This document shows, one piece after another, positions 9,767 to 18,145 of a stretch of 64,000 nucleotides of DNA. The notes beneath the pieces are model-generated. The model did no database searches. It was given only the letters and a program-made list of their open reading frames with translations, and was not told the origin of the DNA. This stretch comes from a bacterium (GTDB taxonomy: Bacteria; Acidobacteriota; Polarisedimenticolia; Polarisedimenticolales; Polarisedimenticolaceae). Positions within the stretch are counted from its first letter, which is position 1. Each line of letters opens with the position of its first letter. The stretch lies in the NCBI GenBank assembly GCA_024226515.1, contig JAAELQ010000305.1, positions 1 through 64,000 on the forward strand, read 5' to 3'. Position numbers and translations under genes: made by a program.

Positions 9767-10036
9767 GTGAGCGAACAGCCGCGCGAGATTCCGCTGGACC
9801 GCGTCGAGCCGGGACGCTGCGGGCGCATTCGTGCCGTGGCGGCCGGAGACGACGACGTCGAGCGGCTCATGTCGATGGGCGTCTGCCTCGGTCGCCACGT
9901 GATGCTCGTGCGTCGCGGGGACCCGTTGATCCTGCGCGTCGTCGGCTCGCGGATCGGCGTCTCCGCCAGGCTGGCGTCACGCGTGACGGTCGATCCGTGC
10001 ACGTCCGCGTGCGCGAACGCGAGCGGGAGCGGATGA
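9767..10036 (+). CDS. feoA: FeoA, SH3-like ferrous iron transport accessory protein
   Basis: Small cytoplasmic partner of the FeoB iron(II) transporter, 89 residues. The sequence fits the FeoA fold: a start like LDRVEPGRCGRI, then a helix with the family pattern RLMSMGVCLG (E. coli has RLLSLG-type), then a strand reading VMLVRRGDPLILRVVGSRIGVS, which closes the SH3-like barrel. Start is GTG 9767, preceded by a GA-rich stretch (GAGGGACGG). The stop TGA shares bases with the feoB ATG (ATGA), so the two are translationally coupled. A His/Ser/Ala-rich FeoC is not seen. FeoA is thought to modulate FeoB rather than transport iron itself. Confidence 0.9.
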   Translation: MSEQPREIPLDRVEPGRCGRIRAVAAGDDDVERLMSMGVCLGRHVMLVRRGDPLILRVVGSRIGVSARLASRVTVDPCTSACANASGSG

Positions 10037-12072
10037 GCGACTCCGCGACGCAGCACGGCCCACTGGAGGTCGTGAAGGGCGCGGCCGCTCGACGGGCGGA
10101 TCCCGCGGTGAAGTGCGTCGCGCTCGTCGGCAACCCGAACGCGGGTAAGACCACGCTGTTCAACCGCCTCACCGGGTTGCGGGCCAAGACGGCCAACTTC
10201 CCCGGCACGACGGTCGAGCACCGCGTCGGGCGCGCGCGGATCGCCGAGATGGACACCGAGATCGTCGACCTGCCCGGTCTGTACAGCCTCAACTCGGCGA
10301 CGATCGAAGAGCGGTTGACGCGCGAGGTGCTCACCGGCAAGTTGCCCGACCAGAAGCGAGCGGACGTCGTCGTGCTGCTGCTCGACGCGACGAAGCTCGA
10401 GCGCAACCTGTACCTCGCGAGCCAGGTGCTGGAGGTCGGACTGCCGACGGTCGTCGCGCTGAACATGGTCGACCTGGCGCGTAAGAACGGTCTCAAGATC
10501 GACGTCGGGCGACTGTCCGCCGAGCTCGGTTGCCCGGTCGTCCCGCTGGTGGCGCGTGACGGCGACGGAGTCGACGCGTTGCGCCGGCGCGTCGCCGAGG
10601 TGCTGGCGAAGCCCGAGACCGCGGCTCCCGCCCCGCCGTCGTGCAGCTGCGCCGGTTGCCCGCACCAGGGTCGCTACGAGTGGGCCGAGGGCATCGGTAG
10701 CCGCTGCGTGGGCGGTTCCCCGACGGCGGGCGGCGAGAAGACCGAGCGCATCGATCGCGTGCTGACGCACCCGCTGGTCGGCGTCGCGGCGTTCGTGTCC
10801 GTCATGTTCGCCGTCTTCGCGATGATCTTCTGGATCGCGCAGTATCCGATGGGCTGGATCGAGAGCGGCTTCGGCTGGGCCGCGTCGTGGTTCGGGCAAC
10901 GGATGGCCGAGGGTGATCTACGCAGCTTCGTCGTCGACGGGCTGGTCGGAGGCGTTGGCGGCGTCCTCGTGTTCCTGCCGCAGATCTGCATTCTGTTCTT
11001 CTTCCTGTCCCTGCTGGAAGACACGGGGTACCTGGCTCGGGCCGCGTTCGTGATGGATCGACTGATGCGGCGCGTGGGGCTGCCCGGCAAGGCGTTCGTG
11101 CCGATGCTCTCGGCCCACGCCTGCGCCCTCCCGGCGATCATGTCGGCGCGGGTCGTGGACGACCGGCGCGATCGGCTGGTGACGATCCTCGTCTTGCCGT
11201 TGTTGACCTGCTCGGCCCGGATTCCGGTCTACGCGATGGTCACCGCGCTGCTCTTCCCGCACAGGCCGATGCTGGCCGCGCTGGTGTTCACCGGGGCCTA
11301 CTGCCTGGGGATCGTCGCCGCGCTGGGAACGGCGTTCGTGTTCAAGCGGACGCTACTTCCGGGAGAGACGCGGCCGCTGGTGCTGGAGCTGCCGAGCTAC
11401 CGCATCCCGGGGCTGCGCACGGCGTTGCTGACGACCCTGGACCGCGCGCTGTTGTTCGTGCGCAATGCGGGGACGATCATCTTGCTCGTGTCGGTCGCGC
11501 TGTGGGCGCTGGCCACGTATCCGAAGAGCGAGCCTCCCGCGGCGGCCGAGGCGCTGTTCGCGCAGGCCGCGGCTCAGCGCGCCGCGGGCGACGTGGCCGC
11601 GGCGGGAGAGACCGAGCTCGATGCCGAGCGCATGGTGAGCCAGTCGGCGCTGGCCCATTCTCTCGCCGGGCGCCTCGGTCGGGTGATCGAGCCGGCGATC
11701 CGGCCGCTGGGCTTCGAGTGGCAGCTCGGCGTGGGCGTCGTGAGCTCGTTCGCGGCGCGCGAGGTCATCGTCTCGACGCTGGCCGTGGTCTACGGGCTGG
11801 GCGACGCGGCGGGTGACGAGGACCCGACCGGGCTCTACGACACGCTGCGCCGCGCGCGCCGGACGGACGGCAGCGCGGTCTTCACGCTGGGGACCTGCCT
11901 CAGTCTGCTGGTGTTCTACGTGCTGGCGATGCAGTGCCTGCCGACGCTCGCGGTGACCCGGCGCGAGACGAACTCGTGGCGCTGGCCGGCGTTCCAACTG
12001 CTCTACATGTCGGCCCTGGCCTACGTCGGGGCGCTGATCACCTATCAGGTCGTCCAGCGCTTCTGGGCGTAG
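10033..12072 (+). CDS. feoB: FeoB, ferrous iron transporter with N-terminal G domain
   Basis: Inner-membrane Fe(II) uptake protein, 679 residues. The G domain carries GNPNAGKT (G1, residues 33-40), FPGTTVEH (G2, about 57), DLPG (G3, about 78) and NMVD (G4, about 144). A Cys-rich segment CSCAGCPH follows near residue 200, between the G domain and the first membrane helix; this is a possible metal- or redox-sensing site. The remaining part holds two Gate regions with many hydrophobic helices and the conserved core reading ERLTRE/SFAAREVIV. It is somewhat shorter than the 773-residue E. coli protein but not truncated. ATG 10033 overlaps the feoA stop. Its TAG abuts the stop of the convergent cytochrome gene with no spacer. 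Confidence 0.95.
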   Translation: MSDSATQHGPLEVVKGAAARRADPAVKCVALVGNPNAGKTTLFNRLTGLRAKTANFPGTTVEHRVGRARIAEMDTEIVDLPGLYSLNSATIEERLTREVLTGKLPDQKRADVVVLLLDATKLERNLYLASQVLEVGLPTVVALNMVDLARKNGLKIDVGRLSAELGCPVVPLVARDGDGVDALRRRVAEVLAKPETAAPAPPSCSCAGCPHQGRYEWAEGIGSRCVGGSPTAGGEKTERIDRVLTHPLVGVAAFVSVMFAVFAMIFWIAQYPMGWIESGFGWAASWFGQRMAEGDLRSFVVDGLVGGVGGVLVFLPQICILFFFLSLLEDTGYLARAAFVMDRLMRRVGLPGKAFVPMLSAHACALPAIMSARVVDDRRDRLVTILVLPLLTCSARIPVYAMVTALLFPHRPMLAALVFTGAYCLGIVAALGTAFVFKRTLLPGETRPLVLELPSYRIPGLRTALLTTLDRALLFVRNAGTIILLVSVALWALATYPKSEPPAAAEALFAQAAAQRAAGDVAAAGETELDAERMVSQSALAHSLAGRLGRVIEPAIRPLGFEWQLGVGVVSSFAAREVIVSTLAVVYGLGDAAGDEDPTGLYDTLRRARRTDGSAVFTLGTCLSLLVFYVLAMQCLPTLAVTRRETNSWRWPAFQLLYMSALAYVGALITYQVVQRFWA

Positions 12073-12531
12073 TCAGTCGTTCTCTGCCATCGCGCGAATC
12101 GCGTTGACTAGACTCCACTTGGTCTCGTCCTCGAAGCGATCGCCCTCGCCGGGCATCCGCCCGTGCCCATTCGTGATGATGTAGAAATACTCTCCGTCCG
12201 TGCGCTTGGTCTGCGTGGCGCGCGAGGTGAAATCCGGCATCGACAGCTTCAGCCGCTTGGCCAGGAAACCCGCGCCGTCGCCCTTCGGACCGTGACACAT
12301 CACGCACTGGCTGGAGAAGATCAGCATCCCGTTATCGACCGAAGTCTGCGAGTTGGCGACGGGGTTCTTGACCTGTCTTGCGGCCTCCGGGATCGCCTTC
12401 GGGATCGAGGCCTCCGCGGTCTCGCCGTCGTCCTGATTCGCGAGTGCGAGACCGGAAACGACCAACGTCCCGAGGAGGATCCACGCGAGTCCCGCGTGGG
12501 AACGGTCGGCCTCGTGGCGGCTCTTGAACAT
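12073..12531 (-). CDS. Exported monohaem cytochrome c
   Basis: Class-I-like cytochrome c of 152 residues. The ATG at 12531 is preceded by AAAGGGG at about 9 nt; the longer frame from 12642 lacks a signal. An N-terminal hydrophobic segment (about 14-31) is a signal peptide or membrane anchor. The single haem site is CVMCH (Cys76, Cys79, His80), followed by GPKGDG, a common sequence after cytochrome CXXCH sites. Met126 in GHGRMPG is the likely sixth ligand. Role: electron carrier in the periplasm; the respiratory complex it serves is not encoded here. It converges on feoB, stop codon against stop codon. A functional link to iron uptake is possible but not shown. Confidence 0.88.
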   Translation of the reverse strand: MFKSRHEADRSHAGLAWILLGTLVVSGLALANQDDGETAEASIPKAIPEAARQVKNPVANSQTSVDNGMLIFSSQCVMCHGPKGDGAGFLAKRLKLSMPDFTSRATQTKRTDGEYFYIITNGHGRMPGEGDRFEDETKWSLVNAIRAMAEND

Positions 12532-12997
12532 CTCGATCACCCCTTTCCGCGTGCGGCCCCACCGCAGGCGGCGGGATGCCGTTCGGTATCGATCGCTGAC
12601 GGGGAGACATAGCGCAAGACACGTGCCATGCGCGTTCCTCACGGGGCGGGGAAATCACCGGCGAGCATCCGTAAAATGACTCGTCGGCGCAGATGCGCTG
12701 CGCCAACTGGCGCACACCGAAGAGCATTGGACGGAGCCGCTGCGAATCGCGACATTCTCGTTGCCATTCTCGGAACCTGCGTGGTACTTTCCAAGAGATA
12801 AGGGGGCGCGGCGTGCCCGCGGTTTTGGGGGTGTGGGCTTTGGTGCCGGATCCTGTGCGACGCGCCGTGACGCCAGGCTCTCTGCTCGATCTCCACGCTC
12901 TCCGGCGAGGCAGTTGCTCGTGCCCCGGGCATTCGCGCCATTCCTCAGACGGTATGTCGCCGATCACCGCCACGCATCGTGGAGTGAGAACGAAGTC
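12532..12997. other. 466-bp divergent intergenic region with a candidate promoter and an upstream open frame
   Basis: The gap between the cytochrome gene and the response regulator. For the right-facing operon a plausible promoter is TTGCCA (12761-12766), 18 nt, TACTTT (12785-12790), which would leave a leader of about 200 nt. Inside that leader GTG 12813, preceded by AGGGGG at 6 nt, opens a 62-codon frame ending TGA 12999-13001, overlapping the regulator's ATG as ATGA. Its composition is Arg/Ser/Pro-rich and it resembles no family I know, so it is not called as a gene. No good promoter was found for the left-facing cytochrome gene. Confidence 0.35.
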
Positions 12998-13369
12998 ATG
13001 AACCAGCCGCGCCACGTCCTGATCGTCGACGACCAGGCCGATATCCGGGACCTGACTCGCACGCTGCTCGAGGCGGAGGGCTACGGCGTGCGGGTGGCCG
13101 ACTGCGGTGAGCGCGCCCTCGACCTACTGGCCGAGCGGCTCGCCGACCTGGTCCTGCTCGACATCAACATGCCGGGCATGGACGGCTGGCAAACCCTGAG
13201 GATGATCCGCGCGGACGACGACATGAGCGCCGTCAAGGTCGTGATGTTCTCGGTGAAGGGCGAAATGCTGGACAAGGTCCAGGGTCTGCAAGAGGGGGCG
13301 TTGGACTTCATCACGAAGCCGTTTGCCGTGGACGAGCTGATCGATCGGGTGACCCGTGTCCTCGAGTAG
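12998..13369 (+). CDS. Single-domain response regulator (CheY-like receiver)
   Basis: A stand-alone receiver domain of 123 residues with no output domain. All phosphorylation residues are present: acidic pair Asp11-Asp12, phospho-acceptor Asp55 in LLDINMPGMDG, the Thr/Ser switch at Ser85, and Lys107 in TKPF. The start ATG 12998 gives a protein that begins exactly at the receiver fold; the frame is open further upstream but that part is not conserved-looking. It is the first gene of an overlapping trio with an EAL protein and a histidine kinase, so it is probably phosphorylated by that kinase and may relay to the EAL protein by direct contact (inference). Confidence 0.9.
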   Translation: MNQPRHVLIVDDQADIRDLTRTLLEAEGYGVRVADCGERALDLLAERLADLVLLDINMPGMDGWQTLRMIRADDDMSAVKVVMFSVKGEMLDKVQGLQEGALDFITKPFAVDELIDRVTRVLE

Positions 13370-14669
13370 GGCGGAGAGCTATCGCACGCGGTACCTCGCG
13401 TTGCGCAGCGTGCTGCACGATCGCAACACGGGTCTGGACACGTTTCCGATGCTGCTCGATCGACTGCGCGCGCAGCTGGATCAGCGGCGTCGGCTCGGCG
13501 TGCTGCACCTGGAGATCGAGCAGCTCGAGGTCGTCGAATCGCTCTACGGCTGGCAAGAGCTGGATCGCATCCTGCGCCACGTCGCCGAGGTCCTGCGCGT
13601 CTGGAGCGACGAGCTCCCCGACGGAAGCTCCGTCGCCCTCGACGCGGTCGCGGGCGAGCGCTTCGGCGTGTTCGTGCCGGAGCAGCCGCGCGGTGAGGAG
13701 GTGGACGGGACGTACCTCTCGGGCCTGCGTCGAGAGTTGCGCGACAGGCTCGCCGAGGTGTTCTCGGGCGACGCCTTCGCCTCGTTGAGCCCGACGCTGG
13801 ACTTCCGCGTCGGCCACGCGTTTCTCTCGCTGAATCCGTTTTATCGCTTCGAGCGCCGCGTCTACGGCGCGCTCGACGAGGCGCGCACGTTCGACCGTCA
13901 ACGACGCGATCGACGCGAGAAGACGTGGGGCGACGAGCTGCGCCGCACGATCGAGGACGGCGCCATCCGCCCCGTGTTCCAGCCGGTCGTCGACCTGCAG
14001 TCGCGCGACATCCTGGGGCACGAGGCGTTCGCGCGCGGCCCGAAGGACAGCCCGTTCGAGATGCCGAACGCGATGTTCGCGCTGTCGAAGCGCATCGGCC
14101 TGATCGCCGATCTCGACCGCGTCTGCTGCGAGACCGCGTTGCGCGCGGTGGCGGCGCTGCCCGAGCAGGGCAAGCTGTTCCTCAACGTCCTGCCGTTCTG
14201 CCTCGAGACCGTCGCGGTCGAGGAGCGCTTCGAGCAACTGCTCGACTCGGTCGGGCTCGCGCGGGGCGACATCGTGCTGGAGTTCTCCGAGCGCTTCGCG
14301 GACGAGCCGGACGGAGCGTTCGCCGAGCGCATCGCGCGCGTCAAGGCCCGCGGCTTCGGGGTGGCGCTGGACGACATCGGAACGGGGTACGGCAGCCAGG
14401 CGATCCTCGAGGACGTCAGGCCGGACTATCTGAAGCTCGACGGTTCGCTGGTGCGCGGGATCGACGGCAACCTGATCAAGCAGGAACTGCTGTCGACGCT
14501 GATCCGCATCGCCGAACGCATCGACGCGGTCGTGATCGCGGAGGGCGTGGAGACGGCAGGCGAGGCGCGGACGCTCGCCGAGGCCGGGACGCGATACGGA
14601 CAGGGGTACCTGTTCGCCGCCCCGGCACCGGCAGGCCGGGTGCAGCGCGCGCGCGAGGGTGACGCGTGA
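13356..14669 (+). CDS. EAL-domain protein with degenerate GGDEF, likely c-di-GMP phosphodiesterase or effector
   Basis: 437 residues, cytoplasmic. The N-terminal third looks like a GGDEF fold whose signature is lost (AGERF in place of GGDEF), so it should not make c-di-GMP. The EAL domain spans about 194-430. The signature reads EAF rather than EAL (GHEAFARG). The other catalytic positions look intact: Asn in LFLNVLPF, Glu in LEFSERF, DDIGTGYGS, Lys in LKLDGS, Glu in EGVET, and GQGYLFAAP. Hydrolysis is therefore plausible, but the EAF change could also mark a c-di-GMP-binding receptor. GTG 13356 overlaps the receiver gene by 14 bp, and the stop overlaps the kinase start (GTGA), so the three are co-translated. 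Confidence 0.85.
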   Translation: MSSSRAESYRTRYLALRSVLHDRNTGLDTFPMLLDRLRAQLDQRRRLGVLHLEIEQLEVVESLYGWQELDRILRHVAEVLRVWSDELPDGSSVALDAVAGERFGVFVPEQPRGEEVDGTYLSGLRRELRDRLAEVFSGDAFASLSPTLDFRVGHAFLSLNPFYRFERRVYGALDEARTFDRQRRDRREKTWGDELRRTIEDGAIRPVFQPVVDLQSRDILGHEAFARGPKDSPFEMPNAMFALSKRIGLIADLDRVCCETALRAVAALPEQGKLFLNVLPFCLETVAVEERFEQLLDSVGLARGDIVLEFSERFADEPDGAFAERIARVKARGFGVALDDIGTGYGSQAILEDVRPDYLKLDGSLVRGIDGNLIKQELLSTLIRIAERIDAVVIAEGVETAGEARTLAEAGTRYGQGYLFAAPAPAGRVQRAREGDA

Positions 14670-17215
14670 CGCTCGCCGGTCTCATCGGCGCCGCGGGCGG
14701 ACCGTGGAGCGCGGTCTCCGGCGCCCCGGCGTGGGCGGCGGCGCTCGTGTTGTTCGTGGCTGCAGCGGCGTTGCTGGCGCTGCTGTTGCTGCAGCGGCGC
14801 CACTGGCGATCGGAGGCGCGGCATCTCGTGCGCGAGGTCGAATCGCTGCGTGAGGGGCAGTCCGTGCGCGGCGGCGTGGCCGGTGGCGAGTCTGCGCTGG
14901 GCCCGGTTACGGACGCAATCCACCGATTGGCGCGCGATCTCGAGTCGCGCAATCGCGACGTCGCACGCCTGCAGGATCGGCTCGAGGCGGTGCACGACGC
15001 GCTACACCACAGCGCGGTCGTGACCACGGACGTCGATGGCGATATTCGCAGCTTCAGCGCCGGCGCCACGGCCCTGCTGGGCTGGGAGCGCGACGAGGTG
15101 ATCGGCCGCGCGTCGTCGATGTTGTTCGAGGAGAACGCGTATCGCGAATTCCTACCCAAGCTGACGCGTCGCTCGCTCCGCGAGCAGGGCGTCAACGACC
15201 GCGTCGTGCTGCTGCGCCGGGACGGCTCGGGATTCCCGGCACAGGTCTCGGTGCGACAGCTCAGCGATTCCAAGGGCGGCCCGGTCGGGTTTCTGGTCGT
15301 GGCGGTGGACGTCAGCGACCACGTGCAGCTCGAGCACGAGTTGCGGGATTCCGAGCGGCGCTACCGCAGCCTGGTAGAGGGACTCTCCGAGGGTGTGATC
15401 ATCGTTCGCGGCGGCCGGGTGCTGTACGCGAACCCGGCCTTCGGCGAGCTTACTGGGCGCGCGCCCGATCGGCTCGTGGGCACCTTGCTGCGCGATCAGG
15501 TCACCACGCGCGACGTGTTGCACGTCGAGGAGCATCTGGCTGCGATCGAGGGGCGGCGTGTGCCGCACGGCGAGCTGCGCTGCGTGCTGATCGGACCGGA
15601 CGGGTCGGCGCGTTCCAGCGTGCACATCTCCGCGACGCCGGTGGAGTACGACGGCGGCCCTGCCGGGCTGCTGCTCGTCCGGGACGAGACGGTCGAGCGG
15701 CGGATCGAGGCCGAGCTGCGCCGCAACGAGTCGCAACTCGACGCCGTGCTCGAGGCGACGTCCGACGGGATCCTGCTGCTGGCCGGTGACGAGGCGGAGG
15801 GACATGTCGTGATGGCCAACGCGGCGGTCGCGCGGTTGCTCGACCTGGAACCGGACACGGTGATGGGAGCGTCCGAGCACGAGCTCGTCCGGCTGTTGCG
15901 GCGCCACGGCGCCGGCGCCGAGAAGGTGGCGGACCTGCTCGAGGCCACATCCAGCGGGCCGGCCCGACGCTCGATCGCCATCGGCGGCAAGCGGGGCCGT
16001 GCGCTGGAAATCAGCGTGATGCCGCTGCGCAACCGCCACGGAGACCATCTCGGGCGCGTTCTTGCGTGTCGCGACCTGACCGAGCAGCACGAATCGCGCC
16101 GCAAGCTGCAGCAGCACGCCGAGAAGCTGCAGCTCAACAAGGCGATGCTCGAGCACGCCTACGGCCGGCTCGAGTCGGTCAATCAGGAGTTGCGCGGCAG
16201 ATCCGAGCAGCTGGATCAGTTGAACCAGGAGCTGCGCAAGCTGGACGAGATGAAGTCGAACCTGCTGGGCAACGTGTCGCACGAGCTGCAGACGCCGCTG
16301 GTCTCCATCCGGGGCTACACGGAGATGATCCTGAAGCAGCGTCTCGGTCCGATCACCGAGGAGCAGCGCAAGGGGCTCGGTCTCGCGCTGAAGAACATCG
16401 ACCGGCTGATCTCGATGATCGACAATCTACTGGTCTTCACGCGTAGCGAGCCCGAGAGCCTCAAGCTGACGCAGTTCACGCTGCGCGAGCTGATCGACGA
16501 CGTCGTCGCATTGCTCGCCGACAAGGCGCGCGACCAGGGCATCGTCGTCACCGTCGAGCTGGACGACCCCGGCGTTTCGATCGAGGCCGATCGCGATCGC
16601 ATCCAGCAGGTGCTGATCAACCTGCTGTCGAACGCGATCAAGTTCAACCGGCAGGGCGGTTTCGTGCGCATCAACGCGCGCGCGGGACGCCCCGGCTTCG
16701 TGCTCGTGCAAGTCGAGGACAACGGCGTCGGGATTCCGGCCGACGCGATCGATCGCATCTTCGACCGCAACTATCAGGTGCAGCGTGAGGGCGCGGATGC
16801 GCCGGCGGGTAGCGGCATCGGCCTGGCCATCGTGCGCGACATCCTCCGACTGCACGGTTGTCGCATCGGCGTCGAGAGCCAGGACGGGCACGGCGCGCGG
16901 TTCCACTTCACGCTGCCGCGCGGGGCGGCAGCGGATGGCGCCGTGCCGGCGCAGGATGACGGCGCGCTGGAGTCCGAGGTCGAGCAGGCGCTCGACGAAC
17001 GGCTCGTCGAGCCGCCGCCGGCCGCCGCGCCCGAGCCCGCGCCCGAGGTGGAGCCGGTGCCCGAGGTGCAGCAGCCCGTGCAAGAGGTGCTGCCGGTGCA
17101 ACACGTGGAACCCGACTCGAATGTTGCCGCCGACGAGACCGGCGAGAGCCGGGAGAGCGAACCCGAGGAGACGCAGCGGAGGCCGCGCTTCCGCATCATC
17201 CGCCGGGACGGCTAG
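14666..17215 (+). CDS. PAS-domain sensor histidine kinase
   Basis: Membrane-anchored kinase of 849 residues and probable partner of the receiver protein two genes upstream. One hydrophobic helix (about 22-45) is followed by a coiled linker, then three PAS-type domains (about 110-225, 235-340, 345-450), a second coiled coil, HisKA with His539 in NVSHELQTP, and HATPase_c with the N box (INLLSNAIKF, about 651) and G boxes (DNGVGIP; GSGIGLAIV, about 714). The last 100 residues are a low-complexity Pro/Glu/Val/Gln tail of unknown role. The single helix leaves almost no periplasmic domain, so sensing is likely cytoplasmic through PAS. GTG start overlaps the EAL gene's stop. Confidence 0.92.
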   Translation: MTLAGLIGAAGGPWSAVSGAPAWAAALVLFVAAAALLALLLLQRRHWRSEARHLVREVESLREGQSVRGGVAGGESALGPVTDAIHRLARDLESRNRDVARLQDRLEAVHDALHHSAVVTTDVDGDIRSFSAGATALLGWERDEVIGRASSMLFEENAYREFLPKLTRRSLREQGVNDRVVLLRRDGSGFPAQVSVRQLSDSKGGPVGFLVVAVDVSDHVQLEHELRDSERRYRSLVEGLSEGVIIVRGGRVLYANPAFGELTGRAPDRLVGTLLRDQVTTRDVLHVEEHLAAIEGRRVPHGELRCVLIGPDGSARSSVHISATPVEYDGGPAGLLLVRDETVERRIEAELRRNESQLDAVLEATSDGILLLAGDEAEGHVVMANAAVARLLDLEPDTVMGASEHELVRLLRRHGAGAEKVADLLEATSSGPARRSIAIGGKRGRALEISVMPLRNRHGDHLGRVLACRDLTEQHESRRKLQQHAEKLQLNKAMLEHAYGRLESVNQELRGRSEQLDQLNQELRKLDEMKSNLLGNVSHELQTPLVSIRGYTEMILKQRLGPITEEQRKGLGLALKNIDRLISMIDNLLVFTRSEPESLKLTQFTLRELIDDVVALLADKARDQGIVVTVELDDPGVSIEADRDRIQQVLINLLSNAIKFNRQGGFVRINARAGRPGFVLVQVEDNGVGIPADAIDRIFDRNYQVQREGADAPAGSGIGLAIVRDILRLHGCRIGVESQDGHGARFHFTLPRGAAADGAVPAQDDGALESEVEQALDERLVEPPPAAAPEPAPEVEPVPEVQQPVQEVLPVQHVEPDSNVAADETGESRESEPEETQRRPRFRIIRRDG

Positions 17216-17224
17216 GCCAGGCTG

Positions 17225-18028
17225 CTAACGTGAGCGCTGGCGCGCGGCCTCGAACAGAATGACGGCCGCCGCCGCGCCGACGGACAGGCTCTCCACCGGC
17301 GCGTTCATCGGGATCGCGAGGTTGTCGTCCATCGTCGTCAGCAGGATTTCGGGCAGACCGTCGCCCTCGCGGCCGAAGTGGATCGCCAGCGGACGCGTGA
17401 GGTCGCACGCGTCGTAACGCGTGGCGTCCGCGCCGCGCGTCCCGATTCGCGCAATGCCGCGCCCGGCGAGTGTTCGGCGCAGCTCGCCCTCGTCCGCGCT
17501 GCACGCGGGCAGCCGGAACGACGAGCCCATCGCGGCGCGGACGACGCGCGGATGGAACAGATCGGCCGACTCGCCGACGGCGACCAGCGAGGATGCCGCG
17601 GCGGCCTCGGACGTGCGCAACAGCGCGCCGAGGTTGCCGGGATCCTGGATGCGGTGCGCAACCACGATCAGCGGCACCTCGCCCGGGCGGCCGAGGCAGC
17701 GTTCGAGCGAGTCCTCGCTCCGCTCGAGCAGCAGCAGGGCCGGCTGCGGCGAACGAGCGTCCTGTAGGCCGTCGATGACATTGTCGGCGACCTGCTCGTG
17801 CGGCACGTCGCGTTCGCGTAGCGCGGCCAGCAGTGCCGCCCCGTCCGCGCGCTGCTCCAGGCGGGGTGATGTGAGCGCCAGCTCGACCCGCGCGCCGGAA
17901 GCGAGGGCCTCGGCGGCGAGTCGCGGGCCCTCGGCCACGTACAGGCCTTCGGCGCGGCGCAGCGCGGCATCCCGGCGCAGGGCTCGGATGCGGCGGATCG
18001 TGGGGTGATGTCGGCCCAGCACAGGCAT
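17225..18028 (-). CDS. SpoU/TrmH-family RNA 2'-O-methyltransferase
   Basis: SPOUT-class methylase of 267 residues, probably acting on the ribose of an rRNA or tRNA nucleotide using S-adenosylmethionine. The N-terminal 100 residues resemble the L30e-like RNA-binding domain that precedes many SpoU enzymes. The catalytic half shows the three family motifs: DPGNLGALLRTSEAA (motif 1), FGREGDGL (motif 2) and IPMNAPVESLSVGAAAAVILFE (motif 3, knot; about 18 of its residues are near-invariant). Start is uncertain: ATG 18028 lies only 2 nt after GGGAGG, whereas GTG 18022 lies 8 nt after it. It ends 9 bp from the convergent kinase gene and is divergent from the Sua5 gene. Exact target not predictable. 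Confidence 0.88.
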   Translation of the reverse strand: MPVLGRHHPTIRRIRALRRDAALRRAEGLYVAEGPRLAAEALASGARVELALTSPRLEQRADGAALLAALRERDVPHEQVADNVIDGLQDARSPQPALLLLERSEDSLERCLGRPGEVPLIVVAHRIQDPGNLGALLRTSEAAAASSLVAVGESADLFHPRVVRAAMGSSFRLPACSADEGELRRTLAGRGIARIGTRGADATRYDACDLTRPLAIHFGREGDGLPEILLTTMDDNLAIPMNAPVESLSVGAAAAVILFEAARQRSR

Positions 18029-18087
18029 GGCCTCCCGATCGTTCGACGGCCCGTCCGGGGCCTGCTCCGTTTTCGGCGGACCCATGT

Positions 18088-18093
18088 TAGACT
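18088..18093 (+). promoter_or_regulatory. Possible -10 element of the Sua5/YrdC gene
   Basis: TAGACT followed by 7 nt and an in-frame GTG (18101). This is the spacing expected for a leaderless transcript starting at GTG 18101, but it also suits a 45-nt leader to the TTG at 18146. No convincing -35 box. Confidence 0.3.
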
Positions 18094-18145
18094 CGCGCCG
18101 GTGTCAGGGCCCGAAAGCAGCCCGAATGCCTCGGGGGAGCCGCAG

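Noticed and set aside
7223..9898. 891-codon open frame on the - strand
   Set aside because: Antisense to the giant protein's repeats; no start signal or family.
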